From contig NZ_MQMG01000044.1 of the NCBI RefSeq assembly GCF_001908025.1, positions 1 through 33,994 on the forward strand: DNA of 33,994 nt, in the 5' to 3' direction. The first letter of the stretch is position 1, and each line of letters begins with the position of its first letter. This DNA is from Geobacillus proteiniphilus. GTDB lineage: Bacteria > Bacillota > Bacilli > Bacillales > Anoxybacillaceae. The notes beneath the pieces are model-generated. The model saw nothing but the letters and a program-made list of their open reading frames with translations. It had not been told where the DNA came from and ran no database searches. Shown here piece after piece: positions 21,520 through 30,559 of the stretch. Position numbers and translations under genes: made by a program.

Positions 21520-22707
21520 TCACTTGTTGTTCGGTTCCATGATCGTCCCGGCAAACGCGGCTTGGTAAATCGCGCGGATGTCGGCTTCCAAAAGCGGCAT
21601 CGGGCTGCGGGCGAGCAGCCGTTTTTGCTGGACGGCGTCCTTCGTCAGACTTTCTAACGCGCTTTCCGGAATGCCAAAACCGCCGAGCGTCTTCGGAATG
21701 CCGACATCGGCGACGAGGCGCTCGAGCTCCTCGACGCAGCGGTGCGACGCCTCCTCCTCTGATAAAAAGCTCGAGTTGCCGCCGAGGGCGTTTAAGATAT
21801 CAGCCATTCGTTTCGTGCAGCTTTGGCGAATGTAGCCCATCACATATGGCAAGAGCACGGCATTTGATTCGCCATGGGCGATATGAAACTGTCCGCCAAG
21901 CGGATAAGCGAGCGCATGCACGCCGGCCACCCCGGCGTTGAAAAACGCCAAACCGGCCAGGTAGCTGCCGTTCGCCATATCGGTGCGCGCCTGTTTGTCC
22001 GTTCCGTTTTCCACCGCTTTGCGCAATGAGCGAGAAATCAGGCGCATGGCGGCGATGGCCAACCCATCCGATGTCGGGCTCGCATTGACCGACACGTACG
22101 CTTCAACCGCATGGGTAAGCGCATCAATGCCCGTCGCCGCTGTCACCCGCGGCGGAACAGAAACAGTGAGTTGCGGGTCGACGATCGCCACATCCGCCAA
22201 CAAATAGTCATGCGTCACGACGTCTTTCGTCGTTTCTAAGGACAATACGGAGATGTTCGTCACCTCCGACCCGGTGCCTGATGTCGTCGGAATCAATATT
22301 TTCGGCAATCCTTTTTTCTCAAGTGTTCTCGTTCCCGTCAAGTTTAAATAATCGGCGACCGAACCTTCATGCACGGCCAAAACAGCGGCCAGTTTCGCCA
22401 AATCCATCGCGCTGCCGCCGCCGACGCCGATGACAAGGTCAAACTCTCCGTCGCGGACAAACGCCACCGCCTTCTCCCCCGTTTCAAGCGGCGGCTCCGG
22501 CACAACATCCGTATATACATGCACGCTGCACCCTGCTTGCCGGAGCGGAGATGCCACTTGCTCGACGAGACCGAGTTTTTCAAGCGCTGGATCGGTGATC
22601 ACCAACACGTGTTTTGCCCCAAGCCTTTTTACTTCTGGAACTAACTGGCCAAGCGCCCCCCAGCCGACATAGCTGAGCGGCGGAAAGACGATGCGGGATG
22701 CGGTCAT
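21520..22707 (-). CDS. Iron-containing (group III) alcohol dehydrogenase
   Basis: This is a 395-residue cytosolic NAD(P)-dependent dehydrogenase. The dinucleotide motif GVGGGSAMDLAK is near residue 95. The metal-binding region includes GIDALTHAVEAYVS and GVHALAYPLGGQFHIAHGESNAVLLPYVM with the His ligands. The ATG at 22707 has AAAGGGG 8 nt upstream; the TTG just before is not needed. It is the second gene behind a -24/-12 promoter, 18 nt after the lactonase-like gene. The pairing suggests oxidation of a hydroxy acid or alcohol released by lactone opening, which is inference. Confidence 0.92.
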   Translation of the reverse strand: MTASRIVFPPLSYVGWGALGQLVPEVKRLGAKHVLVITDPALEKLGLVEQVASPLRQAGCSVHVYTDVVPEPPLETGEKAVAFVRDGEFDLVIGVGGGSAMDLAKLAAVLAVHEGSVADYLNLTGTRTLEKKGLPKILIPTTSGTGSEVTNISVLSLETTKDVVTHDYLLADVAIVDPQLTVSVPPRVTAATGIDALTHAVEAYVSVNASPTSDGLAIAAMRLISRSLRKAVENGTDKQARTDMANGSYLAGLAFFNAGVAGVHALAYPLGGQFHIAHGESNAVLLPYVMGYIRQSCTKRMADILNALGGNSSFLSEEEASHRCVEELERLVADVGIPKTLGGFGIPESALESLTKDAVQQKRLLARSPMPLLEADIRAIYQAAFAGTIMEPNNK

Positions 22708-22725
22708 CAATACTGCCCCTTTCTT

Positions 22726-23577
22726 TCATTCGTAGTATCCTTCTGTGGATTTGCGAAATTGGCTAAATTGTTCTGCATCATGACCAAACCAAATTTCAGA
22801 ATTAGTTTCTTGAGCAATGCGGCGAATTCGTTCGACGGTATTCACATAGCCGAGCGAATCGTAAATAATACCGGGCGGCTTAACAGGAGGACCATAATTT
22901 TCCGCTGTGTAAATCGCGTCGGAGGCAAGGATTATTTTCCCCGTTTCCGCCAGTTCAACATGAAGGCCCAACATTCCCCAAGCATGACCACTTCCAAAGT
23001 TTAACACTCTTACCCCTTCTGCCAGCAAAATCTGATCCTCATGCCGTTTTACTGTCCGCCACTGCAAGTTGTTTTTAATCCATGCATCGATATCAGCCCA
23101 AATATAAGCTCCTTCTTTTTGGTTTCTCGCATAACATTGCAATGCACCGTTAAACTCGTCTTCATGGACAACAATCGTCGCATTCGTAAACATTTCCAAA
23201 CATCCAGCATGGTCTAAATGCAAATGAGAAGCAACAACATAACGAATATCCTCTGGACGGACTCTTAACTGTTCTAACCGATTGTGCAAATAACATTCTT
23301 CACTGGCATTCCATGGGAACATTTGCTGGGTCGCTTCCGCCCATCTACCTTGAGGACCCATAGAATTCGGGTTACAGGCTGTATCGAACAAAATTTTTCC
23401 TTCCGGATGATCAATAAGAACCGTATAAATAGGAAACTCCACAAACTCCGTCTGTGCATTCGGATTGTGAATCGTCGCCGGATTGTGCATCGCAATCATC
23501 CAGTTCTTGTCCATCCTCATTCGTCCATTATCCATGACATACAACTTTGGGCGAGGTTTAACTATGTTTGTCATCAT
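22726..23577 (-). CDS. Metallo-beta-lactamase-fold hydrolase, N-acyl homoserine lactonase-like
   Basis: This is a 283-residue zinc hydrolase. The metal site is SHLHLDHAG (H-x-H-x-D-H), with GSGHAWG, ASDAIYT and FGHD supplying the other ligands. The length and order match AiiA/AhlD-type lactonases and related hydrolases in Bacillaceae. The start is taken at 23577 (AGGAGG 5 nt upstream) or the next ATG (8 nt); the open frame extends 20 codons further without a ribosome site. It is the first gene of a sigma-54 promoter operon with an alcohol dehydrogenase. A carbon-source lactone is as likely a substrate as a quorum signal. Confidence 0.85.
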   Translation of the reverse strand: MMTNIVKPRPKLYVMDNGRMRMDKNWMIAMHNPATIHNPNAQTEFVEFPIYTVLIDHPEGKILFDTACNPNSMGPQGRWAEATQQMFPWNASEECYLHNRLEQLRVRPEDIRYVVASHLHLDHAGCLEMFTNATIVVHEDEFNGALQCYARNQKEGAYIWADIDAWIKNNLQWRTVKRHEDQILLAEGVRVLNFGSGHAWGMLGLHVELAETGKIILASDAIYTAENYGPPVKPPGIIYDSLGYVNTVERIRRIAQETNSEIWFGHDAEQFSQFRKSTEGYYE

Positions 23578-23640
23578 CTTTTCCTCCTCTATCATTATTT
23601 GATTAGGGGGTCTTGTCACCTTCCCCTGTTTTTTCATTTA

Positions 23641-23657
23641 CGCAAGCAGTATGCCAA
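23641..23657 (-). promoter_or_regulatory. Sigma-54 (-24/-12) promoter
   Basis: On the minus strand the site reads TTGGCATACTGCTTGCG, matching TTGGCAC-N5-TTGCW with two differences. The GG and GC pairs are exactly 12 bp apart. The predicted start is near 23630, about 53 nt before the lactonase gene. The sigma-54 activator gene is divergent. Confidence 0.8.
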
Positions 23658-23916
23658 CCCCCATAGCTGACGACATACACAAGTTATAACAATCCTTCTC
23701 TCTCCCTCCACAGGACTGGTGGAACGCGGACACCATCGGCCATTTGGCAGTCTTTCATCCGAAAAACGAGCTAAGGCATGTCTAATAAAAAGAACATAAC
23801 CAAAAAGCAGTCGACTCAAATGTTTTATGACCCTACATTCATATTTCAACGAAAAAAATCACCATTGCAGAGAAGGAAAAGATGACAACTCTGTTGAAAT
23901 AAGCATATTGTTACCG

Positions 23917-23945
23917 TTTTCACCAGTCGGTGATTATTTTCACCA
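23917..23945 (+). promoter_or_regulatory. Candidate enhancer sites for the sigma-54 activator
   Basis: TTTTCACCA occurs at 23917-23925 and again at 23937-23945, exactly 20 bp apart (about two helical turns). TCACC-AGTC-GGTGA (23920-23933) is a perfect inverted repeat. A further TCACCA lies near 23859. They are about 230-310 bp upstream of the sigma-54 start and also next to the activator gene, so they could serve both. No gene is seen in 23578-23968. Confidence 0.5.
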
Positions 23946-23968
23946 ATCGAAAAAAAGGGGGATTCTTA

Positions 23969-25669
23969 TTGAATACCACGATGAATCAGGAATGGATGCA
24001 ATCTCTTCTTTCCTCGTTTCATAACGGCGTCATCGTCATTGATCGATATAACCAGATTGTCTTTCTCAATGACGCAGCAAAACAACTGCTTCACCTCGAA
24101 GGAGAAGAGTGGAAAGGCAAAGACATCTTTGCCCTGTTGCCCGAAACAAAGCTCCCACATGTAGCCAAAACAGGGGAACGAATGATCGGGACAGAAGCGA
24201 TCATTCACGGACGCACCTTTCTTGTCAATCGCACTCCTTTTTATGAAAACGGTGAATTAGCCGGTGCAGTTGCTGTTTTGCAAGATTTCAATGAAATCGA
24301 ACATTACCGTCAACTTTCCAAACAAATGGAAACAATTATCGAATTCTCAACAGATGGCATCTATGTCGTTGACGGCAACGGCATAACGCTTATGGTCAAC
24401 TCCGCTTATGAACAAATCACTGGATTTCGGCGTGAGGAGCTGATTGGCCGGCATATGGAGGAACTCGTTCGTGAAGGCTATTTCGATCAATCCGTATCTT
24501 TGCTCGTTTTAAAGCAAAAGCAACGTATTTCCATGTTGCAGACCATTGGCGGAAAAAAAGATGTCATCGTCACTGGAAATCCAGTATTCAACGAACAAGG
24601 AGACATCGAGATGGTGGTCACGAGCGTCCGCGACATCTCGGAACTGAACAAGCTGAAGCTTGAGTTGGAAAAAGCCAAAAGTTTTTCACAGCTCAACCAG
24701 CATCGTTATACGTTCTCCGTCGACAACCGTGAGGAGGCCATGATTTGCCGCAGCCCGGCCATGAAAACACTCATCGACAAAGTAATGCAAATCGCAGCCT
24801 ACCCAACAACGGTGTTATTGACCGGCCCGTCCGGCGTCGGCAAAGAAGTGATCGCTAATTTGATCCATTATCTCAGCCCACGCAAAGACGCTCCCTTCAT
24901 TAAAGTCAACTGCGCGGCGATTCCTGAATCGTTGCTTGAGTCAGAGCTGTTCGGCTATGAAAAAGGGGCGTTCACCGGCGCCCAAGCCGGCGGCAAAATC
25001 GGTTTGTTTGAACTTGCCGACGGCGGCACGATTTTGCTTGATGAAATTGGAGAAATGCCGCTTTCCTTGCAAGTGAAGCTGTTGCGCGTTCTTCAGGAAA
25101 AAAGAATACAGCGCATCGGCGGCCGTAAAGCGAAAGCGCTCGATGTCCGCGTCATTGCCGCCACCAACCAAGACCTTCAAAAGCAAATGGAAGCCGGCCT
25201 GTTTCGCGCCGACTTGTACTACCGGCTTCACGTCGTTGAACTGTACGTTCCACCGCTGTCCGAGCGCCCGCAGGACATCGAGCCGCTCCTTGACCATTAT
25301 TTCAGCTTTTTCTGCGAACAATACCGCATTCCAAAGAAGCTGTCGCCAGCAGCCAAAGCGGTACTGGAGCGATACCATTGGCCCGGCAATGTCCGCGAAT
25401 TAAAAAACCTAATGGAAAATTTAGTCGTCTCCGTTCCGTCCCGATGCATCGAACCCGATGACTTGCCGTCCCACATCCGCCGTCAAATGGAGTCACCGTC
25501 AGCATCGACGCTGAAAGAAAAAGTGGAACAGTACGAAAAACAGCTCGTGTTCGAAACGCTCGAAGCTGCCCCATCGCTCCGCAAAGCGGCTGAACAGCTC
25601 GGCATCGATCATTCGACATTAGTGAAAAAATTGCAGCGTTGGGGAATAGCGAAACGTCCGCGGCCGTAA
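23969..25669 (+). CDS. PAS-domain sigma-54-dependent transcriptional activator
   Basis: This is a 566-residue enhancer-binding protein. Two PAS-type sensor regions occupy about 10-110 and 125-235. The AAA+ domain follows, with Walker A GPSGVGKE, the sigma-54 contact loop GAFTGA, Walker [12 protein letters not shown] and the arginine-finger region [10 protein letters not shown] Fis-type helix-turn-helix ([18 protein letters not shown]) ends the protein. There is no response-regulator receiver, so the PAS domains probably bind the inducer. TTG at 23969 is preferred as GGGGG lies about 7 nt upstream; ATG 23981 is an alternative. It is divergent from the lactonase-dehydrogenase operon that carries the -24/-12 promoter. 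Confidence 0.92.
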   Translation: MNTTMNQEWMQSLLSSFHNGVIVIDRYNQIVFLNDAAKQLLHLEGEEWKGKDIFALLPETKLPHVAKTGERMIGTEAIIHGRTFLVNRTPFYENGELAGAVAVLQDFNEIEHYRQLSKQMETIIEFSTDGIYVVDGNGITLMVNSAYEQITGFRREELIGRHMEELVREGYFDQSVSLLVLKQKQRISMLQTIGGKKDVIVTGNPVFNEQGDIEMVVTSVRDISELNKLKLELEKAKSFSQLNQHRYTFSVDNREEAMICRSPAMKTLIDKVMQIAAYPTTVLLTGPSGVGKEVIANLIHYLSPRKDAPFIKVNCAAIPESLLESELFGYEKGAFTGAQAGGKIGLFELADGGTILLDEIGEMPLSLQVKLLRVLQEKRIQRIGGRKAKALDVRVIAATNQDLQKQMEAGLFRADLYYRLHVVELYVPPLSERPQDIEPLLDHYFSFFCEQYRIPKKLSPAAKAVLERYHWPGNVRELKNLMENLVVSVPSRCIEPDDLPSHIRRQMESPSASTLKEKVEQYEKQLVFETLEAAPSLRKAAEQLGIDHSTLVKKLQRWGIAKRPRP

Positions 25670-25689
25670 CCGACAAGCGCGGACGTTTC
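25651..25689. terminator. Bidirectional hairpin between convergent genes
   Basis: GAAACGTCCGCG (25651-25662) and CGCGGACGTTTC (25678-25689) form a perfect 12-bp stem. The left arm is coding sequence at the 3' end of the sigma-54 activator, whose stop is in the loop. It ends 3 nt from the stop of the convergent gene. U runs are poor, so termination is moderate. Confidence 0.55.
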
Positions 25690-25691
25690 AC

Positions 25692-26726
25692 TCATTTCCG
25701 CCAAGCTTCCTCCAGCTCCCGCTTCAGCTCTTCGACAAGCTCCGCGGCCGGAAGCTCCCGCACCAGCCGGTATCCTGTCCCGGCCCAAAGCGACATTCCC
25801 TCCGGGTCGCCCGCCTTGGCGGCAGCAGCTCGCAGCGGTTTCGTCATATGGTGCACATGCGGATACGCCGCCAGCGCCATGGCGCGATACTCCGCCATAA
25901 ACCGGTTCACAAGCCCGCGCGCCGGCCGGCCGGTAAACGCCCTCGTCACGGCCGTTTCGGCAAACCGCGGATCGGCAAGCGCCTGCTTATGGAGCGGATG
26001 CGCCCCGCTTTCCGGGCAGCGCAAAAACGCCGTCCCGAGCTGCACCACGCTCGCCCCGGCTTTGAGCGCCGCCGCGATGCCGCGCCCATCCATGATCCCG
26101 CCCGCCGCCACAAGCGGAATCCGAACCGCCGTCCGCACTTGGGCCAGCAGCGGAAACAACTCGAGCGCCCCATCCTTTTTCGGATCGTTGCCAAACGAAG
26201 CCCGATGCCCTCCCGCTTCCTCCCCTTGCACACAAAGCGCATTCGCCCCGGCTTCAGCAGCCATGCAGGCTTCTTCCCTTGATGTCACCGTCACCATGAC
26301 AAACGACCCGGCCTTTTGCAAGGCGGCGATCACTTCCTTGTCCGGGCAGCCGAACGTAAAGCTGACGACCGGCACCCGCTCCTCAAGAAGCACATCAAAC
26401 TTCGCCTCCCAGTCGTCGTCATCCCATTTCGGCTCGCCGACTGACGCCCCAAGCCGCTCCGCCTCGGATTCGAGCACGGCGCGGTAGCGTTCGAGCGCCT
26501 TTTCATCCACTGTTTTATCCCCCGGCACAAACACATTCACCCCAAACGGCCGGTCCGTCAACGTCCGCAGCTTGTGAATTTCCTTCCTCATGGCCTCCGC
26601 TGTCTTGTACCCGCCGGCCAAAAAACCAAGCCCTCCGGCGTTCGACACCGCCGCCGCCAGTTTAGGCGTCGACACTCCGCCAGCCATCGGGGCTTGGATG
26701 ATCGGGATGGGAAGTGTAGAGAACAT
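25692..26726 (-). CDS. Nitronate monooxygenase (2-nitropropane dioxygenase family)
   Basis: This is a 344-residue FMN-dependent TIM-barrel enzyme of class I that oxidises alkyl nitronates such as propionate 3-nitronate. Typical blocks are IIQAPMAGGVSTP at the N-terminus, FGVNVFVPG, CVQGEEAGGHRASFG with the catalytic His near residue 180, and AAGGIMDGRGIAAALKAGA for phosphate binding. Length is normal. GAAGGGAG precedes the ATG. It is convergent with the sigma-54 activator and stands alone. FabK-like enoyl reductase activity is unlikely given the class I motifs. Confidence 0.9.
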   Translation of the reverse strand: MFSTLPIPIIQAPMAGGVSTPKLAAAVSNAGGLGFLAGGYKTAEAMRKEIHKLRTLTDRPFGVNVFVPGDKTVDEKALERYRAVLESEAERLGASVGEPKWDDDDWEAKFDVLLEERVPVVSFTFGCPDKEVIAALQKAGSFVMVTVTSREEACMAAEAGANALCVQGEEAGGHRASFGNDPKKDGALELFPLLAQVRTAVRIPLVAAGGIMDGRGIAAALKAGASVVQLGTAFLRCPESGAHPLHKQALADPRFAETAVTRAFTGRPARGLVNRFMAEYRAMALAAYPHVHHMTKPLRAAAAKAGDPEGMSLWAGTGYRLVRELPAAELVEELKRELEEAWRK

Positions 26727-27031
26727 ACGTATCTCCCTTCTTTCGGCTAAAACCGTTTTGCCCCTCTCCTATTTTTTCGCGCTTCGTGCTCGGATTTCCT
26801 CCCCCCTTTGTCGAATCAATCTTTACGCCGACTATGTCTTTTGCACGCTCCATGAACGACAGCTGTCCGGCCAACGCGGCGCGTTTTCAACATCTCACAT
26901 ACATATGGTAAGAACAGGTGTTATCCGTTGTTCAATCAATCGATCGAAACATAAAGCGAACAATACGATCCATGCCTAATCGCTGTCACCTGACGTCCAA
27001 TAAACAGGCTGTTTGTTCATGATTTGTCCCT
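26727..27031. other. Intergenic stretch without recognisable gene
   Basis: About 305 bp between two leftward genes. Short open frames occur on both strands, none with a ribosome site or a known motif. It contains a TTTGTCGAA nonamer (26807-26815) identical to the Spo0A box core and a GGAGG tract upstream of the monooxygenase. No clear terminator was found for the small gene to its right. Confidence 0.5.
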
Positions 27032-27334
27032 TTACTCAATATCCTTTAACAAACGGCTGGCCACTTTGATAAACGTTTTGCCATCCTCAAACGAAAAATA
27101 GCGCATGCTGTTTTCATGAACAAGTTCTTCGATTTTTGCCCATGTCTCCGTATCGCGGCGATGGTGGATGCGTTCGAGCTTCTCTACTTCCAGCTTCAAG
27201 GCACGAACCACCCATTTCGGCTCATCCGCTAGAAATCGCAAAAACTGTTCTTCTAATTGAGCATTGTAAAACGTCTGATTGTAATACGAGTCAAAGAAAT
27301 ATTGAAGATGTTCGAATTCTTTTCGAATGTCCAT
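27032..27334 (-). CDS. Orphan small protein, weakly immunity-like
   Basis: This is a 100-residue soluble helical protein with no signal peptide. The pattern (LQYFFDSYYNQTFYN, then FLADEPKWVVRALKLEVEKL and a C-terminal WAKIEELVHENSMRYFSF) vaguely resembles the CdiI_2 type of contact-inhibition immunity protein, which shares FFxxYxxQ and a following acidic helix. No toxin gene is beside it. GGAG lies 7 nt before the ATG, so translation is likely. It stands alone between xylB and the monooxygenase. The functional guess is weak. Confidence 0.6.
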   Translation of the reverse strand: MDIRKEFEHLQYFFDSYYNQTFYNAQLEEQFLRFLADEPKWVVRALKLEVEKLERIHHRRDTETWAKIEELVHENSMRYFSFEDGKTFIKVASRLLKDIE

Positions 27335-27406
27335 GTTTCATCTCCACCTTTCAAGTTCTCCTTTCGACAAACGTGGCGGGTCATCCTGCCTTATTGCTTG
27401 ATCAAA

Positions 27407-27445
27407 CAAAAAACTCCCCAAACCATCCACTGGTTTAGGGAGTTT
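27407..27445 (-). terminator. Terminator of xylAB
   Basis: AAACTCCCCAAACC (27411-27424) pairs with GGTTTAGGGAGTTT (27432-27445) with one wobble. A U run follows on the minus strand. It lies 4 nt after the xylB stop. Confidence 0.9.
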
Positions 27446-27449
27446 ATCG

Positions 27450-28949
27450 TCACGGCCGAAACACCTTTAACCGTTTCGCCAGTTCTTTCGTACGCGGATA
27501 TACATCGCGATAAATCGCAAACAGCTCTTTGTATTTCGCCGCCGCATCCGGCCGCGGTTCGACGACGGATTCGACTTGTTTGAACGCATCCGCGCATTGC
27601 TTGAGCGAATCGAACCAGCCGACGCCGCACGCGGCGATCATCGCAGCGCCGAGCCCCGGCCCTTGTTCGTTCTTCAGCTTTTCCACCGGGAGATCGAAAA
27701 TATCGGCTTGGATTTGCAACCACTCAGCGCTTTTCGCCCCGCCGCCGATCGAGACGATCGAGTCGATCGTTTTGCCGCTCGCTTTGATGATCTCCACCGA
27801 TTCGTTGAGCGAGAACGTAATCCCTTCCATGACCGCGCGGGCGAAATCCCATTTCGTCTGCCGCGAGTCGATGCCGATAAACGACCCGCGAATATCGGCG
27901 TCGGCATAAGGCGTCCGCTCGCCGACCAAATATGGCGTAAACAACAAGCCGTTGGCGCCAATCGGCGACTCAGCGGCGCGCTTGACGATCTCGGCAAACG
28001 GCACGTCCTCGGCAAACGTCCGCTTCCACCAGTCAAAGCTGTAGCCCGCCGCCAGCGTCACGCCCATGATATAGTAAGCATTTGGCTCGGCATGGTTGAA
28101 GTAATGCACTCGTCCAGCGAAATCTTTTTCCCCACTTTGTTCATACGCCAAGACGACGCCGGATGTGCCGATGCTTGACATCATGCGGCCTTCTGCCAAA
28201 ATGCCCGCGCCAACCGCGCCGCAGGCGTTGTCCGCCCCGCCGGCAAACACTTTCACCGATACCGGCAGCCCCGTCTGCTCGGCCACCTCCGGACGGAGCG
28301 TCCCGACGAACGCCGTCGCCTCGACAAGCGGCGGGCAAAGCGAAAGATCGACGCCGACCGCACGGGCGATCGCCTCGCTCCACGTTTTCGTTTTGATATC
28401 CAACAGCAGCGTCCCCGCCGCATCCGATACATCCATCGCCATGTGCCCGGTCAAGCGGAAGCGGACATAATCTTTCGGCAACAAAAACACCCGCGCCCGC
28501 TCATACAGCTCGGGTTCATGGTTTTTCACCCACAACAGTTTTGGCAGCGTAAACCCTTCAAGCGCCTCGTTTTTTGCGATCGAAAGCAACGTCTCTCGAC
28601 CGACTTTCGCTTCAATTTCCCGGCACTCGGCTGTCGTTCGCGTGTCGTTCCATAAAATCGCGTTGCGCACGACGTTCCCGTCGCCATCGAGCAGCACAAG
28701 CCCGTGCATTTGCCCAGAAAAACTCAAGCCCACGACCGACTCCGGAGAAATGCCCGCCGTTTCCCAAACGCGGCGCAACGCCGTAATCGTCTTCTCCACC
28801 CAATCGTCCGGGCGCTGCTCACTATAGCCGGAATGAGGCTGGTAGAGGGGATAGGACTCGGTCCATTCCCCTCTGACTTGCCCATTGCGGTCGACAAGCA
28901 ACACTTTCACCGCACTTGTTCCTAAATCGACGCCAATGACATATTCCAC
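27450..28949 (-). CDS. xylB: Xylulokinase
   Basis: This is a 499-residue FGGY kinase that phosphorylates D-xylulose to xylulose 5-phosphate. The N-terminal phosphate site is GVDLGTSAVK. The substrate region has SGQMHGLVLLD and LWNDTRT, and the catalytic Asp is in GGADNACGAVG. The C-terminal VSIGGGAKSAEWLQIQADIF is a family hallmark. The GTG at 28949 gives exactly the length of Bacillus subtilis XylB and has GAGGG 6 nt upstream; ATG 28955 touches the ribosome site. It follows xylA by 13 nt. Confidence 0.95.
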   Translation of the reverse strand: MEYVIGVDLGTSAVKVLLVDRNGQVRGEWTESYPLYQPHSGYSEQRPDDWVEKTITALRRVWETAGISPESVVGLSFSGQMHGLVLLDGDGNVVRNAILWNDTRTTAECREIEAKVGRETLLSIAKNEALEGFTLPKLLWVKNHEPELYERARVFLLPKDYVRFRLTGHMAMDVSDAAGTLLLDIKTKTWSEAIARAVGVDLSLCPPLVEATAFVGTLRPEVAEQTGLPVSVKVFAGGADNACGAVGAGILAEGRMMSSIGTSGVVLAYEQSGEKDFAGRVHYFNHAEPNAYYIMGVTLAAGYSFDWWKRTFAEDVPFAEIVKRAAESPIGANGLLFTPYLVGERTPYADADIRGSFIGIDSRQTKWDFARAVMEGITFSLNESVEIIKASGKTIDSIVSIGGGAKSAEWLQIQADIFDLPVEKLKNEQGPGLGAAMIAACGVGWFDSLKQCADAFKQVESVVEPRPDAAAKYKELFAIYRDVYPRTKELAKRLKVFRP

Positions 28950-28962
28950 GCTCATCCCTCTT

Positions 28963-30300
28963 TCACGAACGAGATCCACTCGGCGCGCTGACTTCCAACA
29001 AATATTGGTTGAGCAGCGTTTTCAGCCGCTCTAAGCGGCCGGACGTATTGCGAATTTCGCCGAGCTGCAAGGCATACTCCTCGAGTTTTTTGAAATCGGC
29101 CGTTCCTTCGACAATTTCGCGGCCAATGCCTTCTGTATAGCTTTTGTACCGTTCTTCGATGAACTGTTCAAACACGCGGTCTTCCAGCAAGCGATGAGCG
29201 ACTTTCAACCCGATCGCAAAGCTGTCCATCCCGGCGATATGAGCGTAGAACAAATCTTCCGGTTCAAACGAGCCCCGCCGCACTTTCGCGTCAAAGTTCA
29301 AGCCGCCGCGCCCAAGGCCGCCGTTTTGCAAAATTTCATACATCGCCAGCGTCGTCGCATACAAATCGGTCGGGAATTCGTCCGTATCCCAGCCAAGCAG
29401 CGTATCGCCTTGGTTCGCATCGACCGAGCCCAACATGCCATGAATGCGGGCGACGCGCAGCTCATGCTCAAACGTATGCCCGGCCAATGTCGCATGGTTC
29501 GCTTCAATATTGAATTTGAAATGATCTTTCAACCCATACGTCTGCAAGAACGCCAACGCCGTTGCGACATCAAAATCGTATTGATGCTTCGTCGGCTCTT
29601 TCGGCTTCGGCTCGATCAAAAACTGGCCGTCAAAGCCGATTTCTTTCGCATAGTCGACCGCCATGTGCAAGAAGCGGGCTAAGTTGTCAAGCTCCAGCTT
29701 CATGTCTGTATTCAGCAGCGTCTCATAACCTTCCCGACCGCCCCAAAACACGTAGTTTTCCGCTCCGAGCCGTTTGGCGATCTCGAGCCCTTTTTTCACT
29801 TTCGCCGCCGCATAGGCGAACACATCGGCGTTGCACGACGTCGCTGCCCCGTGAACGAAGCGCGGATGGCTGAACAAGTTCGCCGTATTCCACAGCAGCT
29901 TCGTTTTGCTTGTTTTCATGTATTCTTCAATCATATCGACGATTTCATCCAAGTTTTTATACGTCTCGCTGAGCGTTTCCCCTTCTGGCGCAATGTCGAC
30001 GTCATGGAAGCAGAAAAACGGAACGTTCAGCTTTTCAAACAGCTCAAACGCCGCCTCCACGCGCGCCTTCGCCAAATCCATGCCGCTGTACGTATTCCAT
30101 GGACGAATCATATTGCCGACGCCAAACGGATCCGATCCATCCCCCGTAAACGTATGCCAATACGCCACCGAAAAGCGCAAATGCTCCTCCATCGTTTTGC
30201 CGCCGACTTTTTCATCCGGATTATAAAACTTAAACGCCAACGGATTGCGCGACTCCGGTCCTTCATATGGAATAGTGCCGATATTCGGGAAATATGCCAT
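28963..30300 (-). CDS. xylA: Xylose isomerase
   Basis: This is a 445-residue class II xylose isomerase, cytosolic, converting D-xylose to D-xylulose (and D-glucose to D-fructose). His99 and Asp102 in [11 protein letters not shown] are the catalytic pair. The metal ligands lie in [24 protein letters not shown] and GSVDANQGD. The sequence is close to the well-known thermostable Geobacillus enzyme. ATG 30300 has AAGGGGG 8 nt upstream; the open frame extends 15 codons further into the promoter. It has its own promoter, cre site and XylR-type operator. Confidence 0.96.
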   Translation of the reverse strand: MAYFPNIGTIPYEGPESRNPLAFKFYNPDEKVGGKTMEEHLRFSVAYWHTFTGDGSDPFGVGNMIRPWNTYSGMDLAKARVEAAFELFEKLNVPFFCFHDVDIAPEGETLSETYKNLDEIVDMIEEYMKTSKTKLLWNTANLFSHPRFVHGAATSCNADVFAYAAAKVKKGLEIAKRLGAENYVFWGGREGYETLLNTDMKLELDNLARFLHMAVDYAKEIGFDGQFLIEPKPKEPTKHQYDFDVATALAFLQTYGLKDHFKFNIEANHATLAGHTFEHELRVARIHGMLGSVDANQGDTLLGWDTDEFPTDLYATTLAMYEILQNGGLGRGGLNFDAKVRRGSFEPEDLFYAHIAGMDSFAIGLKVAHRLLEDRVFEQFIEERYKSYTEGIGREIVEGTADFKKLEEYALQLGEIRNTSGRLERLKTLLNQYLLEVSAPSGSRS

Positions 30301-30343
30301 TTCAAGTCCCCCTTCATAAGCGAGAGTGATTTGCTTCAGTTTC

Positions 30344-30385
30344 ATTATAACGCTTTCATGTTTGTTTGTCTATCATATAAACAAA
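30344..30385 (-). promoter_or_regulatory. xylA promoter with cre site and XylR-type operator
   Basis: On the minus strand TAGACA (30372-30367) and TATAAT (30349-30344) are 17 nt apart. TGAAAGCGTTATAA (30358-30345) matches the cre consensus at 13 of 14 positions and overlaps the -10. TTTGTTT and AAACAAA arms (30361-30367 and 30379-30385) flank the -35 like the XylR operator of Bacillus. No xylR gene is in the window. Confidence 0.75.
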
Positions 30386-30394
30386 GTGTTTTCA

Positions 30395-30455
30395 CCTGTA
30401 AAACCACAACTATGTTAGTTGAAGTTTTACAGGGGGGATGGGCATACGATCCCCC
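30395..30455. repeat. Long palindrome plus adjacent hairpin upstream of xylA
   Basis: CCTGTAAAAC (30395-30404) and GTTTTACAGG (30424-30433) are perfect arms; inside, CAACTA (30407-30412) and TAGTTG pair with a 3-nt loop, so almost all of 39 nt is palindromic. It abuts GGGGGAT (30433-30439) / ATCCCCC (30449-30455). No U run follows on the minus strand, so it is not a usual terminator. The rest of 30456-30559 is AT-rich and without a gene. Confidence 0.6.
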
Positions 30456-30559
30456 ACACTCTAGATATTACCGTTTTTTATTACATAATGCTTTACATTC
30501 CGACGCTTGTTATGATGACTTTCTGTTTCCACAACTACTTTCAGATTTTAAAATTCAAC

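Noticed and set aside
22726-23577. Reading the lactonase-like enzyme as a dedicated quorum-quenching enzyme
   Set aside because: The metal site fits but the sigma-54 operon with a dehydrogenase points at least as much to catabolism of a lactone, so I kept the name at family level.
23658-23916. Possible small gene between the sigma-54 promoter and the activator
   Set aside because: Frames on both strands lack ribosome sites and motifs; the region is better explained as enhancer-containing control DNA.
26662-26874. Minus-strand 70-codon frame overlapping the start of the monooxygenase gene
   Set aside because: It has no ribosome site and no known motif, and most of it overlaps or abuts the translation signals of the monooxygenase.
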